A stretch of 38,070 nucleotides of DNA from Candidatus Martarchaeota archaeon (GCA_023487445.1 JAMDBQ010000018.1:37200-75269), one strand, 5' to 3'. Positions 16,584 through 26,082 are shown, counted from the first letter of the stretch. The notes: generated from the letters alone by a model not told the origin. Made by a program: numbers and translations.

Positions 16584-18545
16584 GTGCTGGTAGTGTCGGG
16601 TTCCCAGAACAGGAGGCTTGCTGCGGTGATGTTCACAGACATAGTGGGCTACACCGCTCTGACTCAGCTGGACGAAGCCCAGTCTCTACGTGTATTGGAT
16701 AGGCATAACAGGCTGCTTCGTCCGGTTTTCACCAAGTTCAAGGGGAGAGAAGTTAAGACGATCGGCGACTCATTCCTAGTTGAATTCGAAAGTGCGCTGG
16801 ACGCCGTAAACTGCGCTATCGAAATTCAGCGGCTCCTCAACGATTACAACGCGTCATTGGGAGAGGAGTGGAGGATAATTCTGAGGATAGGCATACACCT
16901 TGGAGACGTGGTGGACTCTCAGGGCGATATTCTCGGGGACACTGTGAATATCTCATCCCGGATCCAGCCGCTCAGCCAGCCAGGTGGAGTGTGCGTATCC
17001 GGCCAAGTATATGATCAGGTAAGAAACAAAATACGCGCGCCAATGGTTAAGCTGGAGCCAAGGCAGCTTAAAGGCGTAAACTCGCAGGTTGATGTGTACA
17101 AAATAGTGATGCCTTGGGAGAACTATGATTTTGTCGAGGGGGCGCCACCTGCAGAGGCGGCTCGGCAGATGAGTAACCGGGTGGCCGTTCTTCCATTCAT
17201 CAACATGAGCCCGAACCCAGACGACGAATACTTTGCGGACGGAATCACAGAGGAGCTGATCGACAGGCTCGCACACGTAAGCGGCTTGGAAGTTATTGCT
17301 CGAACGTCCATCATGACATACAAGGGCGAGAAGAAGAAGGCGTCGCAGGTTGGTCAGGAGCTGAAAGTGGGATTCTTGGTTGAAGGTAGTGTCAGGAAAG
17401 TGGCCAACAGGGTGAGGGTAACTGTTCAGCTGATCAACACCGTAACCGAAGCCCACATCTGGTCGGAACACTACGACGGCACACTGGACGACATCTTCGC
17501 GGTACAGGACGAAATCACTCAAAGAGTGGTTTCGGAGCTGCGAGTCAAGCTCTCGGCCAGGGAAAGAATCGCGATCGCCAAGAAACCCACTCAGGATATG
17601 GAGGCTTACACCTACTATCTGCAGGGCTCGCAGCTAATTCATAGGCTTGAGGAAGAGCCTAACAGGGAGGCCCTCAAACTGTTTTTGAACGCGACCCAAA
17701 GAGATCCAAACTACGCAGCCGCCTACGCGGGTATCAGCTTTTCCTATAGCTTTCTCGGTTTACACGGGTATATTACGTTTGCCGAAGCCATCGAGAAGGG
17801 CAGACTTGCGGCAATGAAGGCTATTCAACTCGACCAGGACCTTGCCATGTCTCACGCCGCTATGGCGCTAGTCATGTTTATGGCTGACGAATGGGAGAGC
17901 ATCCAAGAGATTAGGAGGACGATTGAACTCGACCCGAACTATTCCGTGGGATACGGGATGCTTGGCGTCTGGTCTACCAGCGTGGGAAACATTCAGGAGG
18001 CCGTGGCCGCGCTGGAGAAGGCGTACGCCCTGGACCCCCTCAACCCGGAATGGGTGACCACGCTAGGAGTAGTCTATTACTACGCTGGGCAAGAGAAGAA
18101 AGCCTTGGACCACTGGAAGAGGACGATGCCTCTTGAGCCGTATCGCACACACGCGGCTCTTTCCATGTACTACATGGGTAAAGGCGAGTACAAGGATGCC
18201 GACAAGGAGGTCAAAGAGCTAGAGCATCTGGGGCCGAGTCTAATCGACACGCTCTTCTGCAAAGGGGTTTTGGCTGCGCTCGCGGGAGATCAGGACACTG
18301 CCCGGGAGATGATATCCAGACTCGAAAAAATGCAGAACACCGCTTTTAGCAGGGGCACGATACATCTGGCAATGGGGGAAAAGGAAAAGTTCTTCGAACT
18401 CATGTTTAGGTCGGCTCAGGAACACACGATTAACATCTCGCTTATTCGATGGGACCCGTTGTTCGCGGATGCCAGAACAGACCCCCGGATAAAAGAACTT
18501 CTGAGCAGATCAGCCACCACCTTGGGTCTTCAGTTCACCTCGTAA
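16584..18545 (+). CDS. Class III nucleotidyl cyclase with TolB-like and TPR domains
   Basis: The 653-residue protein has three parts. The cyclase homology domain (about 8-170) shows both metal-binding aspartates (D19 in MFTDIVGYT; D62 in KTIGDSFL), the purine-contact Lys58 before TIGD and the transition-state pair N122/R126 in GDTVNISSR, so it looks catalytically competent. A TolB amino-terminal-like domain follows (about 195-320: AVLPFINMSPNPDDEYFADGI, VGFLVEGSVRK, HIWSEHYDG). Helical TPR repeats run to the end (pattern AxxxxxxALELDPxN, e.g. LEKAYALDPLNPEW). This architecture is frequent in bacteria; class III cyclases are uncommon in archaea. There is no transmembrane segment. GTG 16578 and 16593 are alternative starts. 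Product (cAMP or another cyclic nucleotide) cannot be fixed from sequence. Confidence 0.9.
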   Translation: MLVVSGSQNRRLAAVMFTDIVGYTALTQLDEAQSLRVLDRHNRLLRPVFTKFKGREVKTIGDSFLVEFESALDAVNCAIEIQRLLNDYNASLGEEWRIILRIGIHLGDVVDSQGDILGDTVNISSRIQPLSQPGGVCVSGQVYDQVRNKIRAPMVKLEPRQLKGVNSQVDVYKIVMPWENYDFVEGAPPAEAARQMSNRVAVLPFINMSPNPDDEYFADGITEELIDRLAHVSGLEVIARTSIMTYKGEKKKASQVGQELKVGFLVEGSVRKVANRVRVTVQLINTVTEAHIWSEHYDGTLDDIFAVQDEITQRVVSELRVKLSARERIAIAKKPTQDMEAYTYYLQGSQLIHRLEEEPNREALKLFLNATQRDPNYAAAYAGISFSYSFLGLHGYITFAEAIEKGRLAAMKAIQLDQDLAMSHAAMALVMFMADEWESIQEIRRTIELDPNYSVGYGMLGVWSTSVGNIQEAVAALEKAYALDPLNPEWVTTLGVVYYYAGQEKKALDHWKRTMPLEPYRTHAALSMYYMGKGEYKDADKEVKELEHLGPSLIDTLFCKGVLAALAGDQDTAREMISRLEKMQNTAFSRGTIHLAMGEKEKFFELMFRSAQEHTINISLIRWDPLFADARTDPRIKELLSRSATTLGLQFTS

Positions 18546-18822
18546 TCCCGTGTCTTAGCCCCGGTTCTCGCAAGCGACGTGTCCGGGCATACAACCAGCG
18601 TGGCAGCGGTAGCCACCATGACATGCCAGTGGGCGAAGTGTGGACACACTTTCTCTTCGTGAGGCCAGAAGTTGCGGAGGACACATCTGAACTCGCGTGT
18701 CTTAGGCTAGAACAGCTAGGTTTTATGAGGGTATACAAACTAAACCCATAGGCGTCACCCACAACGGTAGCGAACATATGAGCAACTGTATATGGGAACT
18801 CGGCCTCACTTCAAAGTACCAC

Positions 18823-19839
18823 CTACTCAAGCAACCTGATACCCGATTCCACCAAGCGAACAACGGAGTCAGCGTCCTTTGAGGACATAATCGAATGGGA
18901 GGAGTGAATATACCTGCATGGCACGGAGACCGCTGTAAAAGGTATGCCTTGACTGGCAAGGTGTAGTGCACCGCCATCCGTGCCCCCGTATGCGGGCTTC
19001 TTGATCTGATACGGAATACTATTCTTCTTGGCCGCCTCCCTGAACACCGCTGTCAGCCGAGGGTCGGCTACCAGTGATCTGTCCATGACGGTTAGCGCCG
19101 CACCTTCTCCCATTCTTGCTGGCCTCTTCTCCTCAGGAAGGCCGGGCTGATCGGCTGCAACCGTGGCTTCCAGCACGACGCCGTAATCCGCCTTAATCGT
19201 GTTAGCAATCACCGATGCCCCTCTGCAACCAACTTCCTCCTGGACTGTGGCAACATAGTGTATGGTAAGCTTCGAATCAGTTAGAGTCTCTGCCAGCTTC
19301 ACTAGGTTTCGACATCCTGCGCGGTCATCCAGCGCCTTACTCATCACCAAGTCAGCTCTTTCCCTAACCGTGGCGCAAGGTACTATTGGAACGCCCGTTA
19401 CGACCCCCTCATCAACAAGTTCCTTTCGGCTAAAACCCGTATCAACATAAAGTGAATCCACCCTCACCGCCTGAGAACGCTCGGATTCATTGGTGATATG
19501 TGGCGAAGTGCTTGCTACGACCCCATACACAGGGGTGTTTGCAAGGATTTTAACTTCCATGTCGGGTAGAATGCGTTCATCCCATCCACCAAGGGGTACA
19601 ACCTTGAGAAATCCGTCTTCGTAAACATGCTGAACCATAAATCCGACCTCATCCATGTGGGCAACCAATAATATCGACTTGTCGGAGACGCCTTGCTTGG
19701 TTGCCACAATGTTTCCTATGTTATCTGTTTTCAAGAAATCGACTCTGTCTTCGAGCATCTTCTTCAAGACTAGGCGAACCGGCTCCTCGAAGCCTGATGG
19801 TGCATCGACGGATAGAAGGGCTGACAGCACATCATCCAT
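18823..19839 (-). CDS. M42-family metallo-aminopeptidase
   Basis: The 338-residue protein is a full-length M42 (TET/glutamyl aminopeptidase-type) enzyme. Metal and catalytic residues are recognisable: H61 and D63 in VAHMDEVGFM, D171 in KALDDRAG, the Glu pair E201/E202 in VQEEVGCRG, and H315 in HSSHS. Such proteins form large tetrahedral complexes that trim peptides released by the proteasome. The gene is monocistronic. ATG 19839 is supported by a TATA-like ACTAAAATAG (minus strand, 19861-19870) 27 nt upstream. E224 occupies the metal-ligand position that is often Asp. Confidence 0.92.
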   Translation of the reverse strand: MDDVLSALLSVDAPSGFEEPVRLVLKKMLEDRVDFLKTDNIGNIVATKQGVSDKSILLVAHMDEVGFMVQHVYEDGFLKVVPLGGWDERILPDMEVKILANTPVYGVVASTSPHITNESERSQAVRVDSLYVDTGFSRKELVDEGVVTGVPIVPCATVRERADLVMSKALDDRAGCRNLVKLAETLTDSKLTIHYVATVQEEVGCRGASVIANTIKADYGVVLEATVAADQPGLPEEKRPARMGEGAALTVMDRSLVADPRLTAVFREAAKKNSIPYQIKKPAYGGTDGGALHLASQGIPFTAVSVPCRYIHSSHSIMSSKDADSVVRLVESGIRLLE

Positions 19840-19860
19840 GGTGAAGGCGATAGAACGAGA

Positions 19861-19870
19861 ACTATTTTAG
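19861..19870 (-). promoter_or_regulatory. TATA-like promoter of the M42 peptidase gene
   Basis: The minus strand reads CTAAAATAGT, centred 27 nt before ATG 19839. Confidence 0.5.
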
Positions 19871-20034
19871 TCTTTCACACAAGTCCTTGGAAGCGCCTCG
19901 AACCTGTTAGACGACATGAGTAGCGAGAACTCCGGCCCGTCTTGTGACTCATGACTGAGCTAAAATCCCGGATTCCCGTCCGTCATGCCTACCTATGCGA
20001 AACGCTTTTTAGACTTGGTTTCAGGACGTGTACT

Positions 20035-20044
20035 GGAGGCGGTG
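20035..20044 (+). promoter_or_regulatory. Shine-Dalgarno site deciding the start at GTG 20049
   Basis: GGAGGCGGTG lies 5-10 nt upstream of GTG 20049. A TATA-like CTTTTTAGA near 20009 would start the transcript at about 20035, after the in-frame GTG at 20028, so the later GTG must be used. This is one of few clear Shine-Dalgarno starts in the window. Confidence 0.5.
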
Positions 20045-20048
20045 CCAC

Positions 20049-20681
20049 GTGGAGTCTGGATTGCGCATCGTGCTGGGCGTGATATTCGCAGTTATCGTCG
20101 CAATGTCGGCAATAGGCGTCGTCCATAACTTCTTAGCTGATCGCGGTTACTACGCCAACCAGATTCCGTCGCGCTATCAGGCGTTGAAGGGAATACCGGT
20201 AATTGTCGACCAGCACTCGCTCAGCTCCGAAGTATTAGCCTCCAACTATTCGAGGGGTTTCAGTGAGGCCACCGCTCTTTCAGAGCACGAATTCATATCA
20301 AACTTTGAATATATTGAAGCCAACAGGCTGAATATTAGCTACGTCATAGCAAACTACACTTTTCCAGAGGCAACGCTGGGAGTTGCCGTGGTCACATTAT
20401 CATCCGGAGACTATCATGCGGCGCTCAGCTCAACAATCCAGAGCATCAGAAACCATCTGGAAAATAGTGCTGATAGTACCTGCACTCAAGGGCTTTTCAC
20501 CAAAAATATGTCGACTTCATCAGTCGTCTACTATGAAGCCGGCAAGGTCTTTGGCCAATGCGGCTTTATATATACTATGATTGAATACGAGCCTTATTCA
20601 ATTATTGTTCTGCAGTACAGCACCCTTGAGCCGCCAACGTTACCTCAGCTTGCGGCAATAGCGGACTCGCTAGCAGGATAG
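20049..20681 (+). CDS. Membrane-anchored extracytoplasmic protein of unknown function
   Basis: The protein has 210 residues. One hydrophobic helix (about residues 5-25, LRIVLGVIFAVIVAMSAIGVV) is followed by a polar domain with several N-x-S/T sequons and two cysteines (in STCTQG and GQCGFIY) that could form a disulfide outside the cell. The beta-rich region (LGVAVVTLSSGDYH, SVVYYEAGKVFGQCGFIYTMIEYEPYSIIVLQYS) suggests a compact sandwich fold. No family is recognised. The next gene, also a small membrane protein, is 139 nt downstream beyond an oligo-T tract, so it is probably a separate transcription unit. Confidence 0.65.
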   Translation: MESGLRIVLGVIFAVIVAMSAIGVVHNFLADRGYYANQIPSRYQALKGIPVIVDQHSLSSEVLASNYSRGFSEATALSEHEFISNFEYIEANRLNISYVIANYTFPEATLGVAVVTLSSGDYHAALSSTIQSIRNHLENSADSTCTQGLFTKNMSTSSVVYYEAGKVFGQCGFIYTMIEYEPYSIIVLQYSTLEPPTLPQLAAIADSLAG

Positions 20682-20782
20682 ATAAATAACGTTGGCTACG
20701 CAGCCTCCCATATTTCAGATAGTGGCGCAATAGCGTTACAGGTCGAATCATGCGGAGGGGCCAAGAGCGAGAGAATGCAAAG

Positions 20783-20790
20783 TTTTTTTT
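20783..20790 (+). terminator. Oligo-T transcription terminator
   Basis: Eight consecutive T lie about 100 nt after the stop at 20681 and before the next gene. Archaeal RNA polymerase terminates at such T tracts without needing a hairpin. Confidence 0.45.
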
Positions 20791-20820
20791 CTAACCATAC
20801 GTAGACCGTATACGACCAAG

Positions 20821-21228
20821 TTGGCAGACGCCCAGCTTTCAAGGGTACTCGGATTGTTGATAGTTGGATCCGCGGCTTCACTGGCGCTAGGCGGCTACTT
20901 ACTGTATCTGAACCGAATGGTGCCGGTGTCACTGAACCTATTGACGTTGCTCGCGGTCGTAGTTGCATGCACGATCTCCTACTACGTGTTTCAGGCTAAC
21001 AGGGTGGCCATAGATGTATCCACAATACTTGGGCTTGCGGTCATCGCCTTCTCGGCTTCTTCGAGGGCTCACGACTCCGCAATAGCTAGGTTTGGCTCAG
21101 GCACAATTATCGATTTACTCGATGTTCTCCAGGTAATTGGATTCTACATTTGTCCAGGATCGTTCATAATTCTACGAGTAATATACCGAAATCGAATAAA
21201 TCTTGAGGCTCGCCAAAGCAGCGCTTAG
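20821..21228 (+). CDS. Small four-TM membrane protein, unknown function
   Basis: The protein has 135 residues with four hydrophobic segments (about 8-30, 35-57, 60-80 and 97-122), short loops and a basic C-terminal end (VIYRNRINLEARQSS). One short charged loop, SSRAHDSAIARFG, contains the only His. No family is recognised. TTG 20821 is the first usable start, and a weak TATA-like region (CTAACCATAC, 20791-20800) is about 25 nt upstream. It lies between a terminator-like T tract and a 333-nt gap and is not obviously linked to either neighbour. Confidence 0.6.
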   Translation: MADAQLSRVLGLLIVGSAASLALGGYLLYLNRMVPVSLNLLTLLAVVVACTISYYVFQANRVAIDVSTILGLAVIAFSASSRAHDSAIARFGSGTIIDLLDVLQVIGFYICPGSFIILRVIYRNRINLEARQSSA

Positions 21229-21531
21229 CTCAATTTGCGTCATCCCTTTCCCACCGGAGTTCTTGAAGACGTTTGAACCGCTCCCTCATTGGACGAGTCA
21301 TCGTTTCAACGGACGGGACTACCCTAATCCCTTCGGTTTAAAACTGCCTGTGTGGGAACTCGGAGCCAAGGCACCACTCATCCACGCTGACTTTACACAA
21401 TTTGTCCTTCCCAACACTATCCACCACACTTGCCTGCACACTTGCCTGAGCTTGTGACGGAAGACTTGTGCTTAACTTAACCTAGCCTAGCCTAGTCTGC
21501 TATCCTAAAAGACTCCGCATGCATGGGCAAG
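21229..21531. repeat. Intergenic region with short tandem repeats
   Basis: The 333-nt gap before the M1 aminopeptidase gene holds a perfect tandem 12-mer, CACACTTGCCTG twice (21425-21448), and three copies of the pentamer CCTAG (21481-21495), just upstream of the promoter. A frame at 21203-21457 covers part of it but starts inside the previous gene and shows no recognisable domain. The rest shows no RNA gene that I can identify. Confidence 0.45.
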
Positions 21532-21532
21532 G

Positions 21533-21540
21533 CTTTATAA
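21533..21540 (+). promoter_or_regulatory. TATA-like promoter of the M1 aminopeptidase gene
   Basis: CTTTATAA is centred 25-26 nt before ATG 21562, giving a leaderless transcript. Confidence 0.6.
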
Positions 21541-21561
21541 CATGATAGCCTAATCCACTTC

Positions 21562-23970
21562 ATGGAAGTTTCCGAGTATCGCGTGAGTATAGCCATCGAC
21601 TTTGAGAGCCTAAACTTTAAAGGATTGGTTGAGCTGGACATTCACGACTGTATAGATAACCTTGAACTAGACGCAGTCGATCTTCAGATCGATCATGTAA
21701 AGGCAAATGGATCCGCAATCTCATTCAACCACGACCGCAACCGAGGAAAAGCAACGTTGGAAAATCCTAAGGGGAATCTAACGATAGCCATAGACTACAG
21801 TGGGAGAGCGGGAGAGTCAACCCTGACAGGGCTCTACAAGGCTGGATACAGGGGAGGATACGTTTTAGTCACGCAGTTTGAGCCCACAGGTGCTAGGAGG
21901 CTTTTCCCCTGCCTGGACAACCCCTCGTTTAAGTCCGTGTTTAAACTCGACGTTACAGTGGCTAACCATCTTACCGTGATATCTAACACGCCGGCAGAAA
22001 GGGAGGAGCAGTCGGGGTCGTCGAAGAGAATCTTCTTCAAGGCCACGCCAAAAATGTCAACCTACCTCCTGTTCCTGGGAGTGGGAGAATTCGAGCAGTC
22101 GAGCCTGCCCTGCAATTCAGCGGAGGTCATATCCGCCTCCGTAAAGGGCAAGGTCAAGGAAGCGGATTACGCCTCCCGTGAGGCGTGCAAGACGCTTTCT
22201 TGGTATGAGAAATTCTTCGACATACCCTATCCGCTTGAGAAGCTGCACCTGATAGCAGTGCCCGATTTTGCCGCTGGAGCAATGGAGAATTGGGGAGCTA
22301 TAACCTTCAGGGAGTCCGCTATGCTTATAGGCGAATACGCTGGTGCCGCTGAACGCAAAATCGTATCAGAAGTAGTCGCCCATGAAATCGCACACCAGTG
22401 GTTTGGGAACCTAGTTACGATGAGGTGGTGGAACAATCTTTGGTTGAACGAGAGCTTTGCCACTTTCATGAGTTACAAGGCTGTAAACGCCTTGCATCCC
22501 GAATGGGGTGTTTGGAGCAGCTTTCTGCGTGAGAATTTTGCGGGTTCGCTCTATGAAGACTCCTTAAGTTCTACTCACCCTATAGATGTCGCGGTCGACT
22601 CTCCCGACGAGATAGCCGAAGTATTCGACCAGATCAGCTACGGCAAAGGGGCAAGCATCATCCGCATGATAGAAGGATACATCGGCGACGAATATTTCAG
22701 AAAGGGAGTGAACAACTATCTCATAAAGAACAAATACGCCAACACAGATGGGGTTCAGCTCTGGTCAAGCCTCCAAGAAGCCTCAGGGCTACCCGTTAAA
22801 GAGGTGATGAGTGCATGGGTTTCCACCCCTGGTCACCCCGTGGTAATGGTTGAGTACGCAGGTAACGGTGCGGTCAAACTCACTCAAAAGAGGTTTACCT
22901 TTCTAGGAGAACCGAGCGATACGCTTTGGCCCATACCCGTAACCGTGGTACAAGGCGGCTCGAGGACCACTCTTTTGTTCAATACCCGCACAACGCAGCT
23001 ACAAGGGGTAACGGAGCCAGTGTTGCTAAACGTTGATGCAACAGGCTTCTATCGGGTGCTTTACGACAAACAGAACATGTCGCTGCTTATTGAGAAATTC
23101 ATGACGCTGTCCCCTACGGCTAGGTGGACGCTTGTTTCCGACTATTTCGCGTTCCTGATGGCGGGCGAAGTGGGCGCCGATGACTATCTAAGACTTGTTG
23201 AAGCCGCATCCCTAGACACCGATTACCTAATGGTTAACACCGTCCTCAGCCAGCTAAACGCACTTGTCCAGCTGGATAGGAGCCTGACGAAAGTCACCAC
23301 CCTTATCGAAGCACATTGCAGAAGGCACCTATCCAGAATAGGTTATGAATACCGAGGCGGCGAACACGACAATGACACTGAGTTACGTCAACGCCTACTC
23401 AATTCGCTAGTCAGCATAGACGACGAGTTCGCGAAGGATATGTCATTAAAATTCGGAGACTACAGAAATCTTCGGGCAGATCAAAGGGCTGCGGTAGCCC
23501 ACGCATACGCGATCACGAATGGTCCACAGTCGTATACCAAGCTCGCGGAGCTTCTCCGCGCGGTCGATAACGACACGGACGCTGAGAGACTGATATCCGC
23601 AATGGTTTCAATCAGAGATGCATCAACAGTAAAGGACGTGCTTGACGCAGCCCTCAAAGGCGCGGTTCCCCTGGGAAACGTCGCCTGGGCGGTGATCGGC
23701 GCGATACAAAACCACTACTCCCGCATCGAAGCATGGAACTGGCTGAAGAAGTCAATAGATCCACTACGGGAGATTTACAAGGGGACTGGGACGGTGTCGA
23801 TACTCGCGGAGGCGTGCATAGAGTATGTGGGACTAACAAACTATGAAGAGATCCGAGGATATTTCAGTGAAAGAACTTTACCGGAAGCCCAGATAGGGAT
23901 AAAGAAGGGTTTTGAACTCTTGGAGGTAAACAGGAGAGTGCTTTCTTCCCTGAGGACTGACGGGGCATAG
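21562..23970 (+). CDS. M1-family zinc aminopeptidase (tricorn-interacting factor F2/F3-like)
   Basis: The 802-residue protein has the complete M1 layout: an N-terminal beta domain (about 1-190), a thermolysin-like catalytic domain (about 190-420), a small beta domain and a C-terminal helical superhelix (about 500-800). Motifs are GAMENWG (239-245), zinc site HEIAHQW (H274, E275, H278) and third zinc ligand E297 in WLNESFA. It removes N-terminal residues from peptides, probably downstream of the proteasome, a role the M42 peptidase gene nearby would share. The next gene begins 3 nt after the stop, so the amidohydrolase is co-transcribed. Confidence 0.95.
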   Translation: MEVSEYRVSIAIDFESLNFKGLVELDIHDCIDNLELDAVDLQIDHVKANGSAISFNHDRNRGKATLENPKGNLTIAIDYSGRAGESTLTGLYKAGYRGGYVLVTQFEPTGARRLFPCLDNPSFKSVFKLDVTVANHLTVISNTPAEREEQSGSSKRIFFKATPKMSTYLLFLGVGEFEQSSLPCNSAEVISASVKGKVKEADYASREACKTLSWYEKFFDIPYPLEKLHLIAVPDFAAGAMENWGAITFRESAMLIGEYAGAAERKIVSEVVAHEIAHQWFGNLVTMRWWNNLWLNESFATFMSYKAVNALHPEWGVWSSFLRENFAGSLYEDSLSSTHPIDVAVDSPDEIAEVFDQISYGKGASIIRMIEGYIGDEYFRKGVNNYLIKNKYANTDGVQLWSSLQEASGLPVKEVMSAWVSTPGHPVVMVEYAGNGAVKLTQKRFTFLGEPSDTLWPIPVTVVQGGSRTTLLFNTRTTQLQGVTEPVLLNVDATGFYRVLYDKQNMSLLIEKFMTLSPTARWTLVSDYFAFLMAGEVGADDYLRLVEAASLDTDYLMVNTVLSQLNALVQLDRSLTKVTTLIEAHCRRHLSRIGYEYRGGEHDNDTELRQRLLNSLVSIDDEFAKDMSLKFGDYRNLRADQRAAVAHAYAITNGPQSYTKLAELLRAVDNDTDAERLISAMVSIRDASTVKDVLDAALKGAVPLGNVAWAVIGAIQNHYSRIEAWNWLKKSIDPLREIYKGTGTVSILAEACIEYVGLTNYEEIRGYFSERTLPEAQIGIKKGFELLEVNRRVLSSLRTDGA

Positions 23971-23973
23971 GCG

Positions 23974-24819
23974 ATGCAGATGAGCGCCTTTGATGTACAC
24001 GTACATATACCCGACAAGGGAGTTGAAGACGCGCTTGGAAAACCCGTGCTCGAGGCGTCAATCAAATACTTCAGAGCTGATTACACCGAACAGACATTCG
24101 AGGAAGCAGAATCCTCTCTAGCCTCGCAAGGCGTTCGTAAGTACGCTCTACTTCCTGTGCCCAGTAAACTGGGAGACGCGGACAAGGTGAACGCGTTGAC
24201 GGCGCAGAGAGCCTCTACGAGTTCTATGGCCGTGGGATTCGCGTGGGTCAACCCCTTATCCAATCCCTTGGGCTCGCTCAGAAAAGCCGCGAAAATGGGT
24301 TTGAACTGCCTGAAAGTCCACCCAACGCTTCAGGAAATCAGACCCGACCACCAGAAGATGATCCCGGTGTACACCGAGTTATCACAGATTGCTGGAATCG
24401 TGGTTGTCCATACCGGCACGTCAGGAATAGGTGGGGGGATCCGTGGTGGAGGAGGATACAAGATCGACTATTCGAGACCGGTATATGTCGATTCAGTGGC
24501 CGCCGATTTTCCCGATGTGACGTTTATCATGGCACACTTCGGTTGGCCCTGGGTTACGGAAGCCATCGCGATCTCCCTTCAAAAGGAAAACGTATACCTC
24601 GATTTGTCGGGGTGGAGCCCCAAATACGTATCCGAGGAAGTGTGGAGGTATGCGCGTTCTCTTCTAAAGGATAGGGTGGTTTACGGAAGCGATTACCCAT
24701 TTATTCAGCCTTCGAGGTGGTTCAAGGAGTTTCATGCGGTGGGTCTACCCGAGGATGTCGAACGCCGCATCCTGTGGGAGAACGCCGCGAGGCTGTTTAA
24801 AGGACGAATTGACTCTTGA
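23974..24819 (+). CDS. Amidohydrolase-2 family metal-dependent hydrolase (ACMSD-like)
   Basis: The 281-residue TIM-barrel protein shows the amidohydrolase-2 signature: DVHVHIP at the first strand (H-x-H), LKVHP, VVHTG with a metal His, MAHFGWPW, and the distal Asp in YGSDYPF. These match the metal-dependent hydrolase/decarboxylase group that includes ACMSD; the natural substrate is unknown. The Gly-rich insertion GIGGGIRGGGGYK (about 151-163) after the third metal His lengthens a loop near the active site. The short gap behind the M1 aminopeptidase gene indicates an operon, but no functional link is evident. ATG 23974 and ATG 23980 are both possible starts. Confidence 0.87.
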   Translation: MQMSAFDVHVHIPDKGVEDALGKPVLEASIKYFRADYTEQTFEEAESSLASQGVRKYALLPVPSKLGDADKVNALTAQRASTSSMAVGFAWVNPLSNPLGSLRKAAKMGLNCLKVHPTLQEIRPDHQKMIPVYTELSQIAGIVVVHTGTSGIGGGIRGGGGYKIDYSRPVYVDSVAADFPDVTFIMAHFGWPWVTEAIAISLQKENVYLDLSGWSPKYVSEEVWRYARSLLKDRVVYGSDYPFIQPSRWFKEFHAVGLPEDVERRILWENAARLFKGRIDS

Positions 24820-24955
24820 AGGTAAGGTGGTAGACACAGGATCTCTCGGCCATCTGCCTTAAACTACACTCTAAGCCTGCACGGGTCATCAACCAACCCG
24901 GAGTCGGTCTGATGCTCTCAACGTTTAATTGGGAGCGGGAGCTATATCCCCCAAA

Positions 24956-26065
24956 TTGTTTGAATGGGAAGGCAGAGTCATTGCACATGTAGATATGAAC
25001 GCCTTCTATCCCTCATGCGAACAACTCGCAAATCCCGAGCTTAGAGGTAAACCGGTGATAGTGGTGATGTCCCCTGAACCCGAAGGAAAGCTAACTAGGG
25101 GGGCGGTTGCCTCTTGTTCATACGAAGCCAGAGCCAACGGAGTTCATTCGGGGATGTCTTACAGGAAGGCCAAGGAACTCTGCCCGAGTGGGGTTTTCCT
25201 GAGAACCAACTTTGAGCTTTACGAGTCATACTCAGCCATGGTAATGAAGACGTTAAGTAAGTTCGCGGATAAGCTGGAGCTAGCCAGCATAGACGAAGCC
25301 TACATCGACGCCTCATTAAAGGCGAAATCCCAGTTTTCTTCACCTGAAGAGTTTGGGTTAACCATAAAGGAAACCGTCAAGAAGGAAGTGGGTCTAACAT
25401 GCAGCGTGGGAGTGGCTCCCACCAAGGCCTCTGCCAAGCTTGCATCAGACGTGCGAAAGCCAGACGGCCTTACCGTGTTCAGACCAGACGGATTGAAGGA
25501 AGCGATATCGGGATTTCCAGTTGAGAGGGTGGCGGGCATAGGGCCTAAGACTCAGGCTGTTCTCAACCAGATGGGGATATATACGCTTGGAGACCTTGGT
25601 TCCAAGCCCCCGCAGGTTCTCATGGAAAGGTTTGGCAAAAATGGCGTTTGGATGTGGAAGGTTGCAAACGGGTCAGACGATGATGAAGTTATCGCGGACG
25701 ACGAGTACAAGTCAATTAGCACCGAACATACACTGGCACATGAAACAACGGATACAACCGAACTTGAAAAAGAGCTTGTCGCCATGACAGACGAGCTGTG
25801 CTCGAGGCTCCTGCAGCTCGAACTTCTCTATAAGACGATTGGGATAAAAGTCGTATACTCCGACTTTAAAATTATAACGAGGGGCAAAACTCTCAGATAC
25901 TTCACCGATGATTGCTCGTTTATCCAGCCGGCTATACGGGAATTGCTTACCAAAATAGAGATGAGGCCTGTCAGAAAGGTGGGCCTGCGGCTGTCTACGC
26001 TTCAGCACGCCACCCAGCATCAAAGAAGGATAGAGGACTGGATAAACCAAATTCAACATACCTGA
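24956..26065 (+). CDS. dinB: Y-family DNA polymerase IV (Dpo4/DinB)
   Basis: The 369-residue translesion polymerase has the palm/fingers core, thumb and little finger domains of the Dpo4 group. Catalytic carboxylates are D13 in HVDMNAFY and D113/E114 in SIDEAYID. The steric-gate region is DMNAFYPS. The thumb helix-hairpin-helix reads VAGIGPKTQAVLNQMGIYTLGDL, cut here to VAGIGPKTQAVLNQMGI. No PCNA-binding tail is obvious beyond EDWINQIQHT at the end. The frame extends up to TTG 24929, but a TATA-like CGTTTAATT (24922-24930) overlaps that codon, so TTG 24956 is more likely. The stop codon lies in a short tandem repeat. Confidence 0.93.
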   Translation: MFEWEGRVIAHVDMNAFYPSCEQLANPELRGKPVIVVMSPEPEGKLTRGAVASCSYEARANGVHSGMSYRKAKELCPSGVFLRTNFELYESYSAMVMKTLSKFADKLELASIDEAYIDASLKAKSQFSSPEEFGLTIKETVKKEVGLTCSVGVAPTKASAKLASDVRKPDGLTVFRPDGLKEAISGFPVERVAGIGPKTQAVLNQMGIYTLGDLGSKPPQVLMERFGKNGVWMWKVANGSDDDEVIADDEYKSISTEHTLAHETTDTTELEKELVAMTDELCSRLLQLELLYKTIGIKVVYSDFKIITRGKTLRYFTDDCSFIQPAIRELLTKIEMRPVRKVGLRLSTLQHATQHQRRIEDWINQIQHT

Positions 26066-26082
26066 CGACTGACGACTGACAA
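26062..26082 (+). repeat. Heptamer tandem repeat over the dinB stop codon
   Basis: Three units CTGACGA, CTGACGA, CTGACAA follow each other. The first contains the TGA stop (26063-26065), so slippage within the repeat would not extend the protein. Confidence 0.5.

Noticed and set aside
18623-18751. 42-codon ORF (MPVGEVWTH ... LEQLGFMRVYKLNP) behind the cyclase gene, faintly like the PurS pattern.
   Set aside because: Half the length of PurS, with no promoter, no pur neighbours and no Shine-Dalgarno site; could be a remnant but is not supportable as a gene.
21203-21457. 84-codon + strand ORF overlapping the end of the four-TM gene.
   Set aside because: Starts inside the upstream gene, ends in a tandem repeat and shows no domain.
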